The position numbers and the translations under genes were made by a program. The notes beneath the pieces are model-generated. The model did not search any database. It had not been told where the DNA came from and worked only from the letters and a program-made list of their open reading frames with translations. Source: Streptomyces canus (GTDB lineage: Bacteria; Actinomycetota; Actinomycetes; Streptomycetales; Streptomycetaceae). Taken from it: a stretch of DNA of 64,000 nt. The stretch lies in assembly GCF_041435015.1 (NCBI RefSeq), contig NZ_CP107989.1, positions 6,634,001-6,698,000 of the forward strand. The letters run 5' to 3'. This document shows positions 23,050 to 32,530 of this stretch, in pieces (positions within the stretch are counted from its first letter, which is position 1; every line of letters starts with the position of its first letter).

Positions 23050-24549
23050 GTGTCCCAGCACATCGCCAAGCCCCGTACCACCGCAGTGATCCTGGCCGGT
23101 GGTACCGGTCAGCGCGTGGGTCTCTCGATCCCCAAGCAGCTGCTGAAGATCGCCGGCAAGGCAGTCATCGAGCACACTCTGACCACCTTCGAGAAGGCCG
23201 ACTCCATCGACGACATCATCGTGCTGATGGCGCCGGGTTATGTTCCGGACATAGAGAAGATCGTGGCCAAGGCCGGCTTCCGGAAGGTCAAGAAGATCAT
23301 CGAGGGTGGCGCCACCCGGAACGAGACCACCGAGCGCGCCATCGCGGCCCTCGGCGAGGGCCTGGCCGAGGGCGAGGACCTCAACGTCCTGTTCCACGAC
23401 GCCGTGCGCCCGCTGCTCTCGCGCCGCGTGATCGACGACTGCGTGGTCGCCCTGGAGCGCTTCCAGGCCGTCGACGTCGCCATCCCGTCCGCGGACACCA
23501 TCATCGTGACGCGCACCCACGGCCTGGACGGCGAGTTCATCACCGAGATCCCGGACCGCTCCCGGCTGCGCCGCGGCCAGACCCCGCAGGCCTTCAAGCT
23601 GTCCACCATCAAGCGCGCCTACGAGGTCGCCGCCGGGGACCCCAACTTCCAGGCCACGGACGACTGTTCGGTCGTGCTCAAGTACCTGCCGGACGTGCCG
23701 ATCCACGTCGTCGCGGGTGACGAGTACAACATGAAGGTCACCCAGCCCGTCGACGTCTTCATCGCCGACAAGCTCTTCCAGCTCGCCTCGACCGCGGCTC
23801 CCGAGCAGGTGAGCGACGAGGCCTACCGCGAGCTGCTCACCGGCAAGACCTTCGTCGTCTTCGGCGGCTCCTACGGCATCGGCAAGGACATCGGCGAACT
23901 CGCCGAGTCCTACGGCGCCAAGGTGTACGCGCTCGGCCGCTCCACCACCGGCACCCACGTCGAGAACCCGGAGGAGGTCGACGACGCGCTGTCCAAGGCG
24001 TACGCCGAGACCGGGCGCATCGACTACGTCGTCAACACCGCCGGCGTGCTGCGCATCGGCAAGCTGGCGGAGACCGACAACGCCACCATCGAGGAGGCGC
24101 TGAAGGTCAACTACCTGGCGCCGGTGCAGATCGCGCGCTCCTCGTACAAGTACCTGGCGGAGACCAAGGGCCAGCTGCTGCTGTACACCTCCAGCAGCTA
24201 CACCCGCGGCCGCGCCGAGTACAGCCTGTACTCCTCGACCAAGGCGGCGATGGTCAACCTGACGCAGGCCCTGTCCGACGAATGGGCGGGTGACGGCGTC
24301 CGGGTGAACTGCATCAACCCCGAGCGCACCGCCACGCCCATGCGCACCAAGGCCTTCGGCCAGGAGCCCGCGGGCAGCCTGCTGTCCTCCGAGGCGGTGG
24401 CCCGCACCTCGCTCGACGTGCTGCTCTCCGAGCTGACCGGGCATGTCATCGACGTCCGCCAGCAGGACCCGACGGCCTCCGCGGGCCAGGCCTCCGGCTT
24501 CGAGGCCGCGCTGGCCAGTGTCCTGGACCGTCAGGACGGCGTGGCATAA
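23050..24549 (+). CDS. Bifunctional CDP-ribitol synthase (cytidylyltransferase plus ribulose-5-P reductase)
   Basis: The 499-residue fusion has an IspD/TarI-type cytidylyltransferase at residues 1-240 (AVILAGGTGQRVGLSIPKQL, FHDAVRPLLS, RRGQTPQAF) and a short-chain dehydrogenase at about 265-480 (VVFGGSYGIGKDIGE, NTAGVLRIGKL, YSLYSSTKAAMVNL with catalytic Tyr-x3-Lys). The same pairing occurs in Haemophilus Bcs1-type enzymes, while Staphylococcus splits it as TarI and TarJ. The combined reaction makes CDP-ribitol from ribulose-5-phosphate, NADPH and CTP. The start is GTG 23050. A TagF-like polymerase follows 130 bp downstream, so the product probably feeds a ribitol-phosphate polymer. An alternative reading as a plain IspD for isoprenoids is unlikely because of the SDR fusion and context. 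Confidence 0.87.
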   Translation: MSQHIAKPRTTAVILAGGTGQRVGLSIPKQLLKIAGKAVIEHTLTTFEKADSIDDIIVLMAPGYVPDIEKIVAKAGFRKVKKIIEGGATRNETTERAIAALGEGLAEGEDLNVLFHDAVRPLLSRRVIDDCVVALERFQAVDVAIPSADTIIVTRTHGLDGEFITEIPDRSRLRRGQTPQAFKLSTIKRAYEVAAGDPNFQATDDCSVVLKYLPDVPIHVVAGDEYNMKVTQPVDVFIADKLFQLASTAAPEQVSDEAYRELLTGKTFVVFGGSYGIGKDIGELAESYGAKVYALGRSTTGTHVENPEEVDDALSKAYAETGRIDYVVNTAGVLRIGKLAETDNATIEEALKVNYLAPVQIARSSYKYLAETKGQLLLYTSSSYTRGRAEYSLYSSTKAAMVNLTQALSDEWAGDGVRVNCINPERTATPMRTKAFGQEPAGSLLSSEAVARTSLDVLLSELTGHVIDVRQQDPTASAGQASGFEAALASVLDRQDGVA

Positions 24550-24576
24550 TCAAGGCCAATTAGTTTTCGGTAAATT

Positions 24577-24621
24577 CAGGCCTCTGTGGCTGCCCGTTCC
24601 TGGTGCATTCACAGGGGCCTG
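24577..24621 (+). terminator. Hairpin between the CDP-ribitol gene and tagF-like gene
   Basis: CAGGCCTCTGTG pairs with CACAGGGGCCTG with one mismatch around a 21-nt loop. There is no T-run. It may be a partial terminator or a processing site within one transcript. Confidence 0.45.
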
Positions 24622-24679
24622 AAGCCTTAAGCACCGTTAATTCGTAAACAACCGGCATCCCTCCCAGAGCAGGTTTTCA

Positions 24680-26755
24680 GTGATAAGCACCGCTATTCGC
24701 GTCGCCCGGGTGGGCAGCGCGGCCGAGCTGGCCGCGGCGGTCCTCATGCTGGCGGGTTTCCCCGCCATAATGGTGGCCGCGCTCGTCCCGAGCGTCCCCG
24801 CCTTCGCGGCCGCGACCGCCGTCACGTACCTTGCGGACCACTATCTGCACCGCCAGGGCAGTTATCTGATCAACCGCCTCAGCAAGGTGCGCGCCGGACT
24901 GTCGATCCGCTTCCTGATCAGACAGCTCCTGCTGATCCTGCTGCTGGCCCGGCTCGACCTCTCCGACAACCTGATCTTCTACGGGGCCACCGCCTGCTTC
25001 ATCGCGTTCTACGGCCTCCAGGCCCCGCACGGCGCGCTGGTCACCCTGATCCGCAACCGCCGCCGGCTGCCGGTCGCCACCCGCAACGTCGACCTGGCCT
25101 CCCGGGTCCGCATCCCGGACGCCCCGCGGATGGGTCTGCTGAACCGGTCGGCCGAGAAGATGCTGCACCTCGACCTCGCGGCCGTGGTCGGCATACTCGT
25201 CGCCGCCGCGATGGACTGGGCGCTGCCGGGCTTCATCGGCATCGGCGTGACGATAGTCCTGGGCACGCTCTACGTCCTGGCGCTGATGCCGTACGTACGC
25301 GGCAAGAAGGTCCCGCCGAACGCCGACAAGATCCTCGCCAAGGTCGACGACTGGCTGCGCGACTACCGGCCGGAGACCGTGCTGTACTTCTCCGGTTCCA
25401 AGGACTCCGCCTACCAGGTCAACATGTGGCTGGAGACCATGGAGCAGCTGGACTCCAGGCCGCTGATCATCCTGCGTGAGCGCGTCATCCTGCAGAACCT
25501 CGCGCCCACCACGGTCCCCGTCATCTGCGTGCCCGGAGGGGTGCACCTGATGAACATGGACCTGTCCACGGTGCGGGTCGCGCTGTACGCGGCGAACGTC
25601 GGCAAGAACATCCACCTGCTGCGCGTCCCCACCATGAAGCACGTCTTCATCGGCCACGGGGACAGCGACAAGCTGGCGAGCGTCAACCCGTTCAGCAAGG
25701 CGTACGACGAGGTGTGGACCGCGGGCCGGGCGGGCCGCGACCGCTACGCCATCGCCGACGTGGGTGTCCGCGACGAGGACATCGTCGAGGTGGGCCGCCC
25801 GCAGCTGGCGCCGATCCAGAAGGGGCAGGGGTCGCCGGAAGGCATCCGCGGCGGAGCCGCTGACGGAAACTGTCCGACCGTGCTCTACGCCCCCACCTGG
25901 GAAGGCTGGGACGGCGACCCAGGCAACACCTCGCTCATGCTGGCCGGCGAGAACATCGTGAAGAAGCTGCTGAAGGCCGACCCGCCGGTGCGTGTCCTCT
26001 ACAAGCCGCACCCGTTCACCGGCACGGTCCTCGCCAAGGCGGGCGCCGCGCACCAGAAGGTCACCGCGCTGATCGAGAAGGCCGCCACCGAGCGCGCCGC
26101 CGACCCCCGCTTCCAGGCCGACGCCGCCGCCCAGGCCGCCGCCAAGGCCGAGCTCGCCCGGATCGAGGCCCGCCTCGCCGTCCTCGCCGGCAACGGCGGC
26201 GACAAGGGCGACGAGGCCGAGGCGAGCCGTGACGGCGTCGTCGACGTGGCCAAGTACGAGGAGATCGCCCGTCTGCGCGGCGAGTGGAACGACGCGTACT
26301 GGCGCTCCTTCCCGGTGTGGGAGCACCGGGTGGTCACCGGCGCCGAGCCGCGGCTGTACGACTGCTTCAACGTCTCCGACGCGATGGTCTCCGACATCTC
26401 CAGCGTGGTCTCCGACTTCATCGCGAGCGGCAAGCCGTACGCGGTGACGGACTCCGCCGTGGTGGGTGCGGAGGAGTTCAAGCGGCAGAACACCGCCGTG
26501 CGGGCCGCCACGATCCTGTCCAACAGCGCCGCCGAGCTGGGCGAGCTGCTCGAGGCGGTCCGCGATCCGGCGGCCGACCCGATGGCCGAGGACCGGGTGG
26601 AGCTCAAGCAGTACCTGCTCGGACCGGACGAGCCCACGTCCATCGAGCAGTTCAACACCGCGGTGGCGAACCTCGCGATCAAGGCCGAAGCGCGCAATGT
26701 CGGCCAGGAGTCACGGGCGGCGGCATCGGCGGCGGAGGCCACGACCAAGGCCTGA
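24680..26755 (+). CDS. TagF-like CDP-polyol:polyol-phosphate transferase, copy 1
   Basis: This 691-residue enzyme should polymerise glycerol- or ribitol-phosphate units on wall polymers. The first 200 residues contain several hydrophobic segments (AAAVLMLAGFPAIMVAALVP, LLLILLLARLDL, FIGIGVTIVLGTLYVLALM), unlike soluble or peripheral TagF. The catalytic part has family landmarks: FSGSKDSAYQVNMWLE, FIGHGDSDKLASVNPFSKAY, VLYAPTWEGWDGDPG, RVLYKPHPFTG and MVSDISSVVSDF. An Ala-rich helical insert lies near residues 455-510. The start is GTG 24680. It lies downstream of the CDP-ribitol synthase and before a terminator, so ribitol phosphate is the best guess for the substrate. Two paralogues follow on the opposite strand. 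Confidence 0.83.
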   Translation: MISTAIRVARVGSAAELAAAVLMLAGFPAIMVAALVPSVPAFAAATAVTYLADHYLHRQGSYLINRLSKVRAGLSIRFLIRQLLLILLLARLDLSDNLIFYGATACFIAFYGLQAPHGALVTLIRNRRRLPVATRNVDLASRVRIPDAPRMGLLNRSAEKMLHLDLAAVVGILVAAAMDWALPGFIGIGVTIVLGTLYVLALMPYVRGKKVPPNADKILAKVDDWLRDYRPETVLYFSGSKDSAYQVNMWLETMEQLDSRPLIILRERVILQNLAPTTVPVICVPGGVHLMNMDLSTVRVALYAANVGKNIHLLRVPTMKHVFIGHGDSDKLASVNPFSKAYDEVWTAGRAGRDRYAIADVGVRDEDIVEVGRPQLAPIQKGQGSPEGIRGGAADGNCPTVLYAPTWEGWDGDPGNTSLMLAGENIVKKLLKADPPVRVLYKPHPFTGTVLAKAGAAHQKVTALIEKAATERAADPRFQADAAAQAAAKAELARIEARLAVLAGNGGDKGDEAEASRDGVVDVAKYEEIARLRGEWNDAYWRSFPVWEHRVVTGAEPRLYDCFNVSDAMVSDISSVVSDFIASGKPYAVTDSAVVGAEEFKRQNTAVRAATILSNSAAELGELLEAVRDPAADPMAEDRVELKQYLLGPDEPTSIEQFNTAVANLAIKAEARNVGQESRAAASAAEATTKA

Positions 26756-26772
26756 CCTCCCCTTCGTAAAGA

Positions 26773-26813
26773 AAGGGCCCGGATTTCGGAGTGATCCCGA
26801 AACCCGGGCCCTT
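26773..26813 (+). terminator. Terminator after tagF-like copy 1
   Basis: A 17-bp stem with one mismatch (AAGGGCCCGG-A-TTTCGG and its complement) begins 18 bp after the stop. It is a strong intrinsic-type hairpin ending CCCTTCC. Confidence 0.8.
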
Positions 26814-26902
26814 CCTGCGTATGTCCCAGTGCCGGATGCAACCCAATCCCCCGGCCGGCCGTCCAGGGGATCGCCCCTGAGCGGAACTGGGGGAAACAGA
26901 CC

Positions 26903-28111
26903 GTGACTGGGGGAGACGTGACCGTTGCGCAGCCTGATGTGACCGTGGTCATCGGGGCGTACGAAGCGATGCCGTATCTGGTCGACTGTCTGGCCTCCGT
27001 CGAGGCACAGACCATCGACCCCACGCGCATCGAGGTCATCGCGGTCGACGACGGCTCGGCCGACGGCACCGGGGAGTACCTGGAGGAGTTCGCCGAGCGG
27101 ACCTCCCTCGACGTCACGGTGATCCGGCAGGACAACTCCGGCGGCCCCAGCGGCCCGCGCAACGTCGGTCTGGGCAAGGCGACCGGGCGTTACGTCTTCT
27201 TCCTCGACGCCGACGACCGGCTCGGCCCCGAGGCCCTGGAGCGGATGGTCGCGATGGCCGACCGCAACGGCACGGACGTCGTCCTCGGCAGGGTCGAGGG
27301 CGTCAACCGCAAGCCGCCGACGTCGATGTGGGGGCAGACCCTGGAGCGCACCGACGTCTTCTCCTCCAACATCAAGTTCACGCTGAGCGCGCAGAAGCTG
27401 TTCCGCCGCGCGTTCCTCGAGCGGCACAGCATGCGGTTCGACGAGTCCCTGTGGACCGGCGAGGACGCGCTGTTCACCATGGAGGCCTATCTGCGGGCCG
27501 ACGGCGTCTCCGTGATCGCCGACCACACCTGCTACTACCTGGTGGGCCGCGAGGACGGCAAGCACGTCACCAGGACCGGCAGCCATACCCTGCGCTTCGA
27601 CTCCGCGCGCGCCCTGATGCACCTGATCGCCGACATGGTGCCGGCGGGCGCGAGACGCGACGCCCTGATGGTCCGCCCCTTCCTCGTCACGCTGCTCCCG
27701 CAGTTCGGCCCGAAGTTCCTGAAGGACGGCGAAGCGGTACGCCGGGAGAAGCTGGCGTTGGCGAAGCCGCTGGTGGACGCGTACTGGACCGGTGAGGTGG
27801 CCCACCGCCTCCGGGTTCACGAACGTCTGCGGCTCCAGCTGGTGGCGATGGGCCGCCCGGATCTCCTCGTGGAGGTCCTGGAGTTCATGAAGGCGAAGAA
27901 GACCCCCAAGACCGTGTTGGAGAAGGGCGGCCGCCGTGTGTTTTTCGCCTACCCGTTCTTCCGTGAACCGTCGACGGGCCTGCCCGACGCGCTCTACCTG
28001 GCCGAGCCACGCGAGGCCCGTGAGGTGCCGGGCTACAGAGAGATAGGGGTCGACCAGTTGCTGCGCCGGGCCGTACGCAAAGCGCGCAGGGTCCTCACCC
28101 CGGCAGGGTGA
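26903..28111 (+). CDS. Family 2 glycosyltransferase
   Basis: The 402-residue GT-A enzyme has VTVVIGAYEAMPYLVDCL, AVDDGSADGTGEY, SGPRNVGLGKATGRYVFF and LDADDRLGPEALERM (DxD), then WTGEDALFTMEAYL as a possible base region. The fold and layout resemble the N-terminal half of the glycosyltransferase at 13294, but without the beta-domain. It sits between TagF-like genes, so a role in attaching sugars to the teichoic-type polymer is likely; donor unknown. The GTG at 26903 is used, with an alternative GTG 18 bp downstream. Its 3' end overlaps the 3' end of the convergent TagF-like gene by 17 bp, with no hairpin between them. Confidence 0.83.
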   Translation: MTGGDVTVAQPDVTVVIGAYEAMPYLVDCLASVEAQTIDPTRIEVIAVDDGSADGTGEYLEEFAERTSLDVTVIRQDNSGGPSGPRNVGLGKATGRYVFFLDADDRLGPEALERMVAMADRNGTDVVLGRVEGVNRKPPTSMWGQTLERTDVFSSNIKFTLSAQKLFRRAFLERHSMRFDESLWTGEDALFTMEAYLRADGVSVIADHTCYYLVGREDGKHVTRTGSHTLRFDSARALMHLIADMVPAGARRDALMVRPFLVTLLPQFGPKFLKDGEAVRREKLALAKPLVDAYWTGEVAHRLRVHERLRLQLVAMGRPDLLVEVLEFMKAKKTPKTVLEKGGRRVFFAYPFFREPSTGLPDALYLAEPREAREVPGYREIGVDQLLRRAVRKARRVLTPAG

Positions 28112-30155
28112 ACGTCCCGGAGACGGACACGGTCTCCTCGTCCTGCCGCTGCCCGGGGACCCGCCGCTTCCGGGCCACCGCACACAACGCCTGAACGGCC
28201 ATGTCGAACCGTTCCTGCGAAGAAGGCTCGTCCGCCCCCAGCAACCGCCGCTTCAACTCGGCCCGCGCCCCGGCGAGTTCGTCCAGTTCGGGCTGTCGTA
28301 CGGCATCCAGCAACCCTCGCACCCCCACCGCGTCCGGCGTCAACACGGTCGCCGCCCCCGCCGTGGGAAACGCCGCACGAAACGCAGCCTCGCTCAACCC
28401 GCTGGTGTTCGCGACGGCGTACGGTTTCCCGCTCGCCAGGAAATCGCTGACCACGCTCGACACATCGCTGATCAGCAGGTCGGCCCGGTTGAAGCAGGCG
28501 TACAGCGCGGGCCGGGCGTCGGTCACGACCTGGTGCTCCCACTCCGGCAGCGACGCCCAGTACGCCCGCTCCCAGGCGGCCGTCGCCCGGGCCACCGCCT
28601 CCGCACGGCCCGGCTCCGGCGTGGACTGCAGCAGCATCCGCTCGACCGAGTCCGCGGCGGTCCGGAACGACGCGCTGGTGAGCCGGTCCAACGCGCGTGT
28701 CCTGCGGAAGAGTTCACCGTCGTCGGCGGGTCGTTCCCCCGCCCGCTCCCGGTTCGCCGCCCGCACCAGCTCACGGATCCTCAGGTCCGCCGCGCCCGCC
28801 CGCGCGTCCACCGATCCGGTCAGCGGATGCGGTTTGTACAGCAGCCGTACCCCGGGATCGGCCAGCAGCGCCCGCACGATGTTCTCGCCCGCCTCGATCA
28901 CCGACGTGTTGCCGGGGTTGCCGTCCCAGCCCTCCCACGTGGGCGCGTACAGCACCGTCGTGTACGTCCCGGCCGGCGGGCCCTCGTACGGCCGTACGGC
29001 CTCCAGTTGCGGGCGGCCGATCTCCACCACGTCCTTGTCCTCGACGCCCACCTGGGCCGCCGCGTACCGCTCGCGGGCCGCGGGACCGGCCACCCACACC
29101 TCGTCGTAGGCCTTCGCGTACGGGTTGCACGAGGACAGCTTGTCGCTCTCGCCGTGGTTGACGAAGGTGTGCTTGATCGTGGGGATGCGCAGGACCTGGG
29201 AGGTCTTGCCGGAGTTCGACGGATGGATGAGGACCTGGAGCGTGGACTGCTCCAGGCGCAGCAGCGTGGACACCTTCGGCAGGCAGACGATCGGGACGTC
29301 GGTCGCGGCGATCTTCTGCATCATGAACCGCTCGCGCAGGACGATGACCGGCCTCCCGTCGAGCTTCGCGAGCGGCTCCAGCCACATGTTGGCCTGGTAG
29401 GCGGAGGAGGCCCCGCCGGAGAAGTACAGGCCGACGGTCGGCCGGTACTCGGCGAGCCATGCGTCGAACCAGTCCAGCACCTCCTGCTCGCCCGCCGGAC
29501 GCCGGCTCGGCAGCAGTCGTACGAGAAGGTCGTACAGGCCCATGAGGGCGAGCCCGAGGGACATCGCGATGCCGAAGGCCGCGCACCGGGGCTCGCCGGT
29601 GGCCGCCGTGACCAGCAGGCCGGCCGTGGCGGGCAGGCCGTGGACCAGGAGGCGGGGGCCGGGGCGGCGCAGCAGGGCGGGCGGGGCCGGGGTCAGGCGG
29701 AGCGCCGAGGCGTCGATGTTCCGGGTGACCACCGGGAGGGTGCGCGTGCGGCGGACCAGGACGGAGGCCGTCTGGATCGCGCAGTGCAGCGCGTAGAAGG
29801 CGAGCAGACCGGCCACCAGCACGGTGTACGCCGTCTCCTCGTCCTCCGGGGTCAGCCGCAGCAGGCCGAGGACCAGCAGCAGGTCGCGCAGGACGTGCCG
29901 CACGGTGATGTCCGCATGGGACTTGGCGAACAGAGTGACCATGCCGCGCTGCCACCGGTGCAGGACGCCCTCCACGGCCAGGGAGGCGGCCGTCGCGGCG
30001 AGCAGCAGCGGGGTGTGCGGACGCAGGGCGGCGACGGCCTGGGCGACGACGGCGGCTGCCAGGACGGCGGCGACGAGGACTCTCGTCGCGGTCTGCCGGC
30101 CCGGCAGCCGCAGCGCGGACCGGAGGCGGGGGAGAGGTTTTCGCACAGGGGTCAC
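28095..30155 (-). CDS. TagF-like CDP-polyol:polyol-phosphate transferase, copy 2
   Basis: The 686-residue paralogue of the gene at 24680 starts at GTG 30155. The N-terminal 210 residues hold several hydrophobic helices (VLVAAVLAAAVVAQAVAAL, TVLVAGLLAFYALH, GIAMSLGLALMGLYDLLV). The catalytic region keeps FSGGASSAYQANMWLE, FVNHGESDKLSSCNPYAKAY, VLYAPTWEGWDGNPG, LLYKPHPLTG and LISDVSSVVSDF. The motif order and spacing match copy 1, pointing to ancient duplication and divergence rather than recent copying. It follows copy 3 in the same orientation with a 92-bp gap and is probably cotranscribed. Substrate (glycerol or ribitol phosphate) cannot be told from sequence. Confidence 0.82.
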   Translation of the reverse strand: MTPVRKPLPRLRSALRLPGRQTATRVLVAAVLAAAVVAQAVAALRPHTPLLLAATAASLAVEGVLHRWQRGMVTLFAKSHADITVRHVLRDLLLVLGLLRLTPEDEETAYTVLVAGLLAFYALHCAIQTASVLVRRTRTLPVVTRNIDASALRLTPAPPALLRRPGPRLLVHGLPATAGLLVTAATGEPRCAAFGIAMSLGLALMGLYDLLVRLLPSRRPAGEQEVLDWFDAWLAEYRPTVGLYFSGGASSAYQANMWLEPLAKLDGRPVIVLRERFMMQKIAATDVPIVCLPKVSTLLRLEQSTLQVLIHPSNSGKTSQVLRIPTIKHTFVNHGESDKLSSCNPYAKAYDEVWVAGPAARERYAAAQVGVEDKDVVEIGRPQLEAVRPYEGPPAGTYTTVLYAPTWEGWDGNPGNTSVIEAGENIVRALLADPGVRLLYKPHPLTGSVDARAGAADLRIRELVRAANRERAGERPADDGELFRRTRALDRLTSASFRTAADSVERMLLQSTPEPGRAEAVARATAAWERAYWASLPEWEHQVVTDARPALYACFNRADLLISDVSSVVSDFLASGKPYAVANTSGLSEAAFRAAFPTAGAATVLTPDAVGVRGLLDAVRQPELDELAGARAELKRRLLGADEPSSQERFDMAVQALCAVARKRRVPGQRQDEETVSVSGTFTLPG

Positions 30156-30247
30156 TCCAAGGTCGTCGCGAGACGGACGCCTTGGTTAACGCGTGCCGAC
30201 CTCCGGACGACACGCGCGTGACCTCTGCCCTCCGGGGCGGGGAAGCG

Positions 30248-32260
30248 CTAGGCGACGGGTTCGTGTTGGGCGACGTGAGCGACCGGCACGACGAGATCCT
30301 CGGCCCGTTCCGCCACCGCCTTGTCGGCCAGGTCGTTCACGGCGCTGTTGAACCGCTCCATGGACGTGGGCCGGTCGGGCCCCAGTACGTACTCCTTGAG
30401 GGTGCGGCGCTGCGGGGCCATCGGGTCGTGACGGGGTGCGCGGACCGAGCGCAGGATCTCCGGGAGCCGGGTGCAGGCGCGGTCGAGCAGATACGCGCCG
30501 CCCGCGGTGGTGTAGGCGGCCCGGAACTCCTCGTCGGGCAGGTCCTGGGCGTTGGTCAGGACGTACGGCTTGAGGCTGGCCACGAAGTCGGCGACCACCG
30601 AGGAGACGTCACTGATGAGCAGATCCGCCTGGTTGAAGCACTCGTACAGGGTGGGGAGTTGTTCGAGGATCACGTGATGCCGTGCGGTGCTCCGGCTCGC
30701 CCAGAAGATCCGGTGCCACTCGTCCCGCAGCTCCTGCCACTCGGCCGCGCCGTCCCGGTCGGGGATCCGCGCGTCCCTCAACTGCTGGGCGTCGTCGCCC
30801 TCGTGACGCCCGGACATCTCGTCGAGACGGGCCCGGATCTCCCGCAGCCTTGTTCTCGCGGCTTCGGTGTCCTTCTCCTCGTCGGCGCGCAGCAGTTCCC
30901 TGATGGCCCGGTCCGCGGCGGCCGCCGCGGGCGAGCGCTTGCCGGTGAGGGGGTGCGGCTTGTAGATGATCCGGACGTTCTCCGCGAGGAGCTTCTCGAT
31001 CAGGGGTACGCCCATCGGGATCAGGGAGGTGTGGCAGTCGTCGTCGCTCCAGCCCTCCCAGGTCGGTGCGTAGAGAACGACGGGTACCTGGCCCGCGATG
31101 TGCTCGGCGTGCGGCCGGACCGGGGCCAGCTGCGGGCGGCCCACCTCGACGATGGCCTCGTCGCTGATGGCGTGCCGCACCCGCCGGTAGCGGTCCCGGC
31201 CCGCCCGCCCGGCCACCCAGATCTCGTCGTAGACCTTGCTGACGCGGTTGCTGCTGGCGAGCTTGTCGCTGTCGCCGTGACCGATGAAGACGTGCTTGGC
31301 CTCGGCGACGCGCAGCATGTGGACGTTCTTGCCGGCGTTGCCGGGGTAGAGGACGACCCGGACGCCGGACAGCTCGAGCTCGGCCAGGTCGTCGGCCTTG
31401 GGCACGCAGACCACGGGGATCCGGGTGCGGCCGAGGAAGCGGAACGAGGCCCGCTCGCGCAGGACGATCACCGGGCGCCGGTCGAGCTGCTCCAGCGTCT
31501 CGATCCACATGTTGACCTGGTACATGAAGTCCCGGGACACCGCCGCGAAGCTGAAGTACAGGGCCACCTCGGGCCGGTATGCGGCGAGTTGGCGGTTGAC
31601 CTCGCCGATCACCGCGTCCCGGCGGGGCATTCGGCGGACCGCGCGGAACTGTCCCAGCAGGGCCAGGAGGGCGGCCGAGGCCGCGCCGATCGTCAGCGCG
31701 TAGCCGACATAGGCCGAATACCACGTTCCGGTCGCCAGCGCGACGATCAGACCCGCGTGGGCCGGCAGATCGAGGTGGAGCAGCTTGCGCAGGAAACGCC
31801 GGTAGAGAGAGGCGGGCGGGCGTTCCGGTATGTCGATCCCGCTCATGTCGAGATTGCGCACTATCACCGGGAGTATCCGACGCCTGCGGATTGCGTGATG
31901 CAGTGCCGAATACATCATCACGAGCAGGAAATGAGCGCTGAGGACGGCGAGCCCGGTGACCAGTACCGCGCCCGGCGCGTCCATCCGGTCGGCCAGGGCG
32001 AGCAGCATCACCGTGCGCACGGCGAACCGCATCGTGCGGCTGAGCTGCAGGGTCGCGAGGCGGCGGACGAACCCCGGGGCCTTGGCGTGCAGGGCCTCGT
32101 CCGCCAGGTACGTCACCGCCCAGGCCGCCGCGAAACCCCACAGGGAGGGCAGCAGTGCCAGGACGGGCAGCGCCGCGAAACCGGCACCGAAAAGGATCAC
32201 CAGGAGAAGTTCGGTCTTCCCGGAAACGCGCAGGGCGGCACACAACCGACGGATCGTCAT
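30248..32260 (-). CDS. TagF-like CDP-polyol:polyol-phosphate transferase, copy 3
   Basis: The 670-residue third paralogue starts at ATG 32260. Membrane helices in the N-terminal third include LLLVILFGAGFAALPVLALL and TVMLLALADRM. The catalytic signatures are FSFAAVSRDFMYQVNMWIE (note FAAVSRDF for the usual GGSSAY-type loop), FIGHGDSDKLASSNRVSKVY, VLYAPTWEGWSDDD, IIYKPHPLTG and LISDVSSVVADF. It is the first gene of a two-gene reverse-strand unit, and divergent from proB across a 270-bp gap that must hold both promoters. Three TagF-type enzymes in one locus suggest either several chain steps (primer and polymerase) or more than one polymer. Confidence 0.82.
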   Translation of the reverse strand: MTIRRLCAALRVSGKTELLLVILFGAGFAALPVLALLPSLWGFAAAWAVTYLADEALHAKAPGFVRRLATLQLSRTMRFAVRTVMLLALADRMDAPGAVLVTGLAVLSAHFLLVMMYSALHHAIRRRRILPVIVRNLDMSGIDIPERPPASLYRRFLRKLLHLDLPAHAGLIVALATGTWYSAYVGYALTIGAASAALLALLGQFRAVRRMPRRDAVIGEVNRQLAAYRPEVALYFSFAAVSRDFMYQVNMWIETLEQLDRRPVIVLRERASFRFLGRTRIPVVCVPKADDLAELELSGVRVVLYPGNAGKNVHMLRVAEAKHVFIGHGDSDKLASSNRVSKVYDEIWVAGRAGRDRYRRVRHAISDEAIVEVGRPQLAPVRPHAEHIAGQVPVVLYAPTWEGWSDDDCHTSLIPMGVPLIEKLLAENVRIIYKPHPLTGKRSPAAAAADRAIRELLRADEEKDTEAARTRLREIRARLDEMSGRHEGDDAQQLRDARIPDRDGAAEWQELRDEWHRIFWASRSTARHHVILEQLPTLYECFNQADLLISDVSSVVADFVASLKPYVLTNAQDLPDEEFRAAYTTAGGAYLLDRACTRLPEILRSVRAPRHDPMAPQRRTLKEYVLGPDRPTSMERFNSAVNDLADKAVAERAEDLVVPVAHVAQHEPVA

Positions 32261-32530
32261 GGGCGGGGCTTTCTCGAGCTACGGCAATGACCTTGTTGTC
32301 GGCAGTTCGACGCGAAGCGGAGGCGAATGGTTGTACATCTTGGCTTCGAAAAGAATTCACTTCCGATTAACAGGAAGGTGTAGTTCCGCTTTTCTCGGAA
32401 AGGGAACCGAACCGGCCCCGGAACGCGTCCGGTACCGGGTCCGGGGACTGGACGGACGCGCGTCCCGGCGTCCCCTTCGCGTACATTGCGGACGAGGTAC
32501 CCGAAGTGGCGCGAGGGGACAGGACACAAG

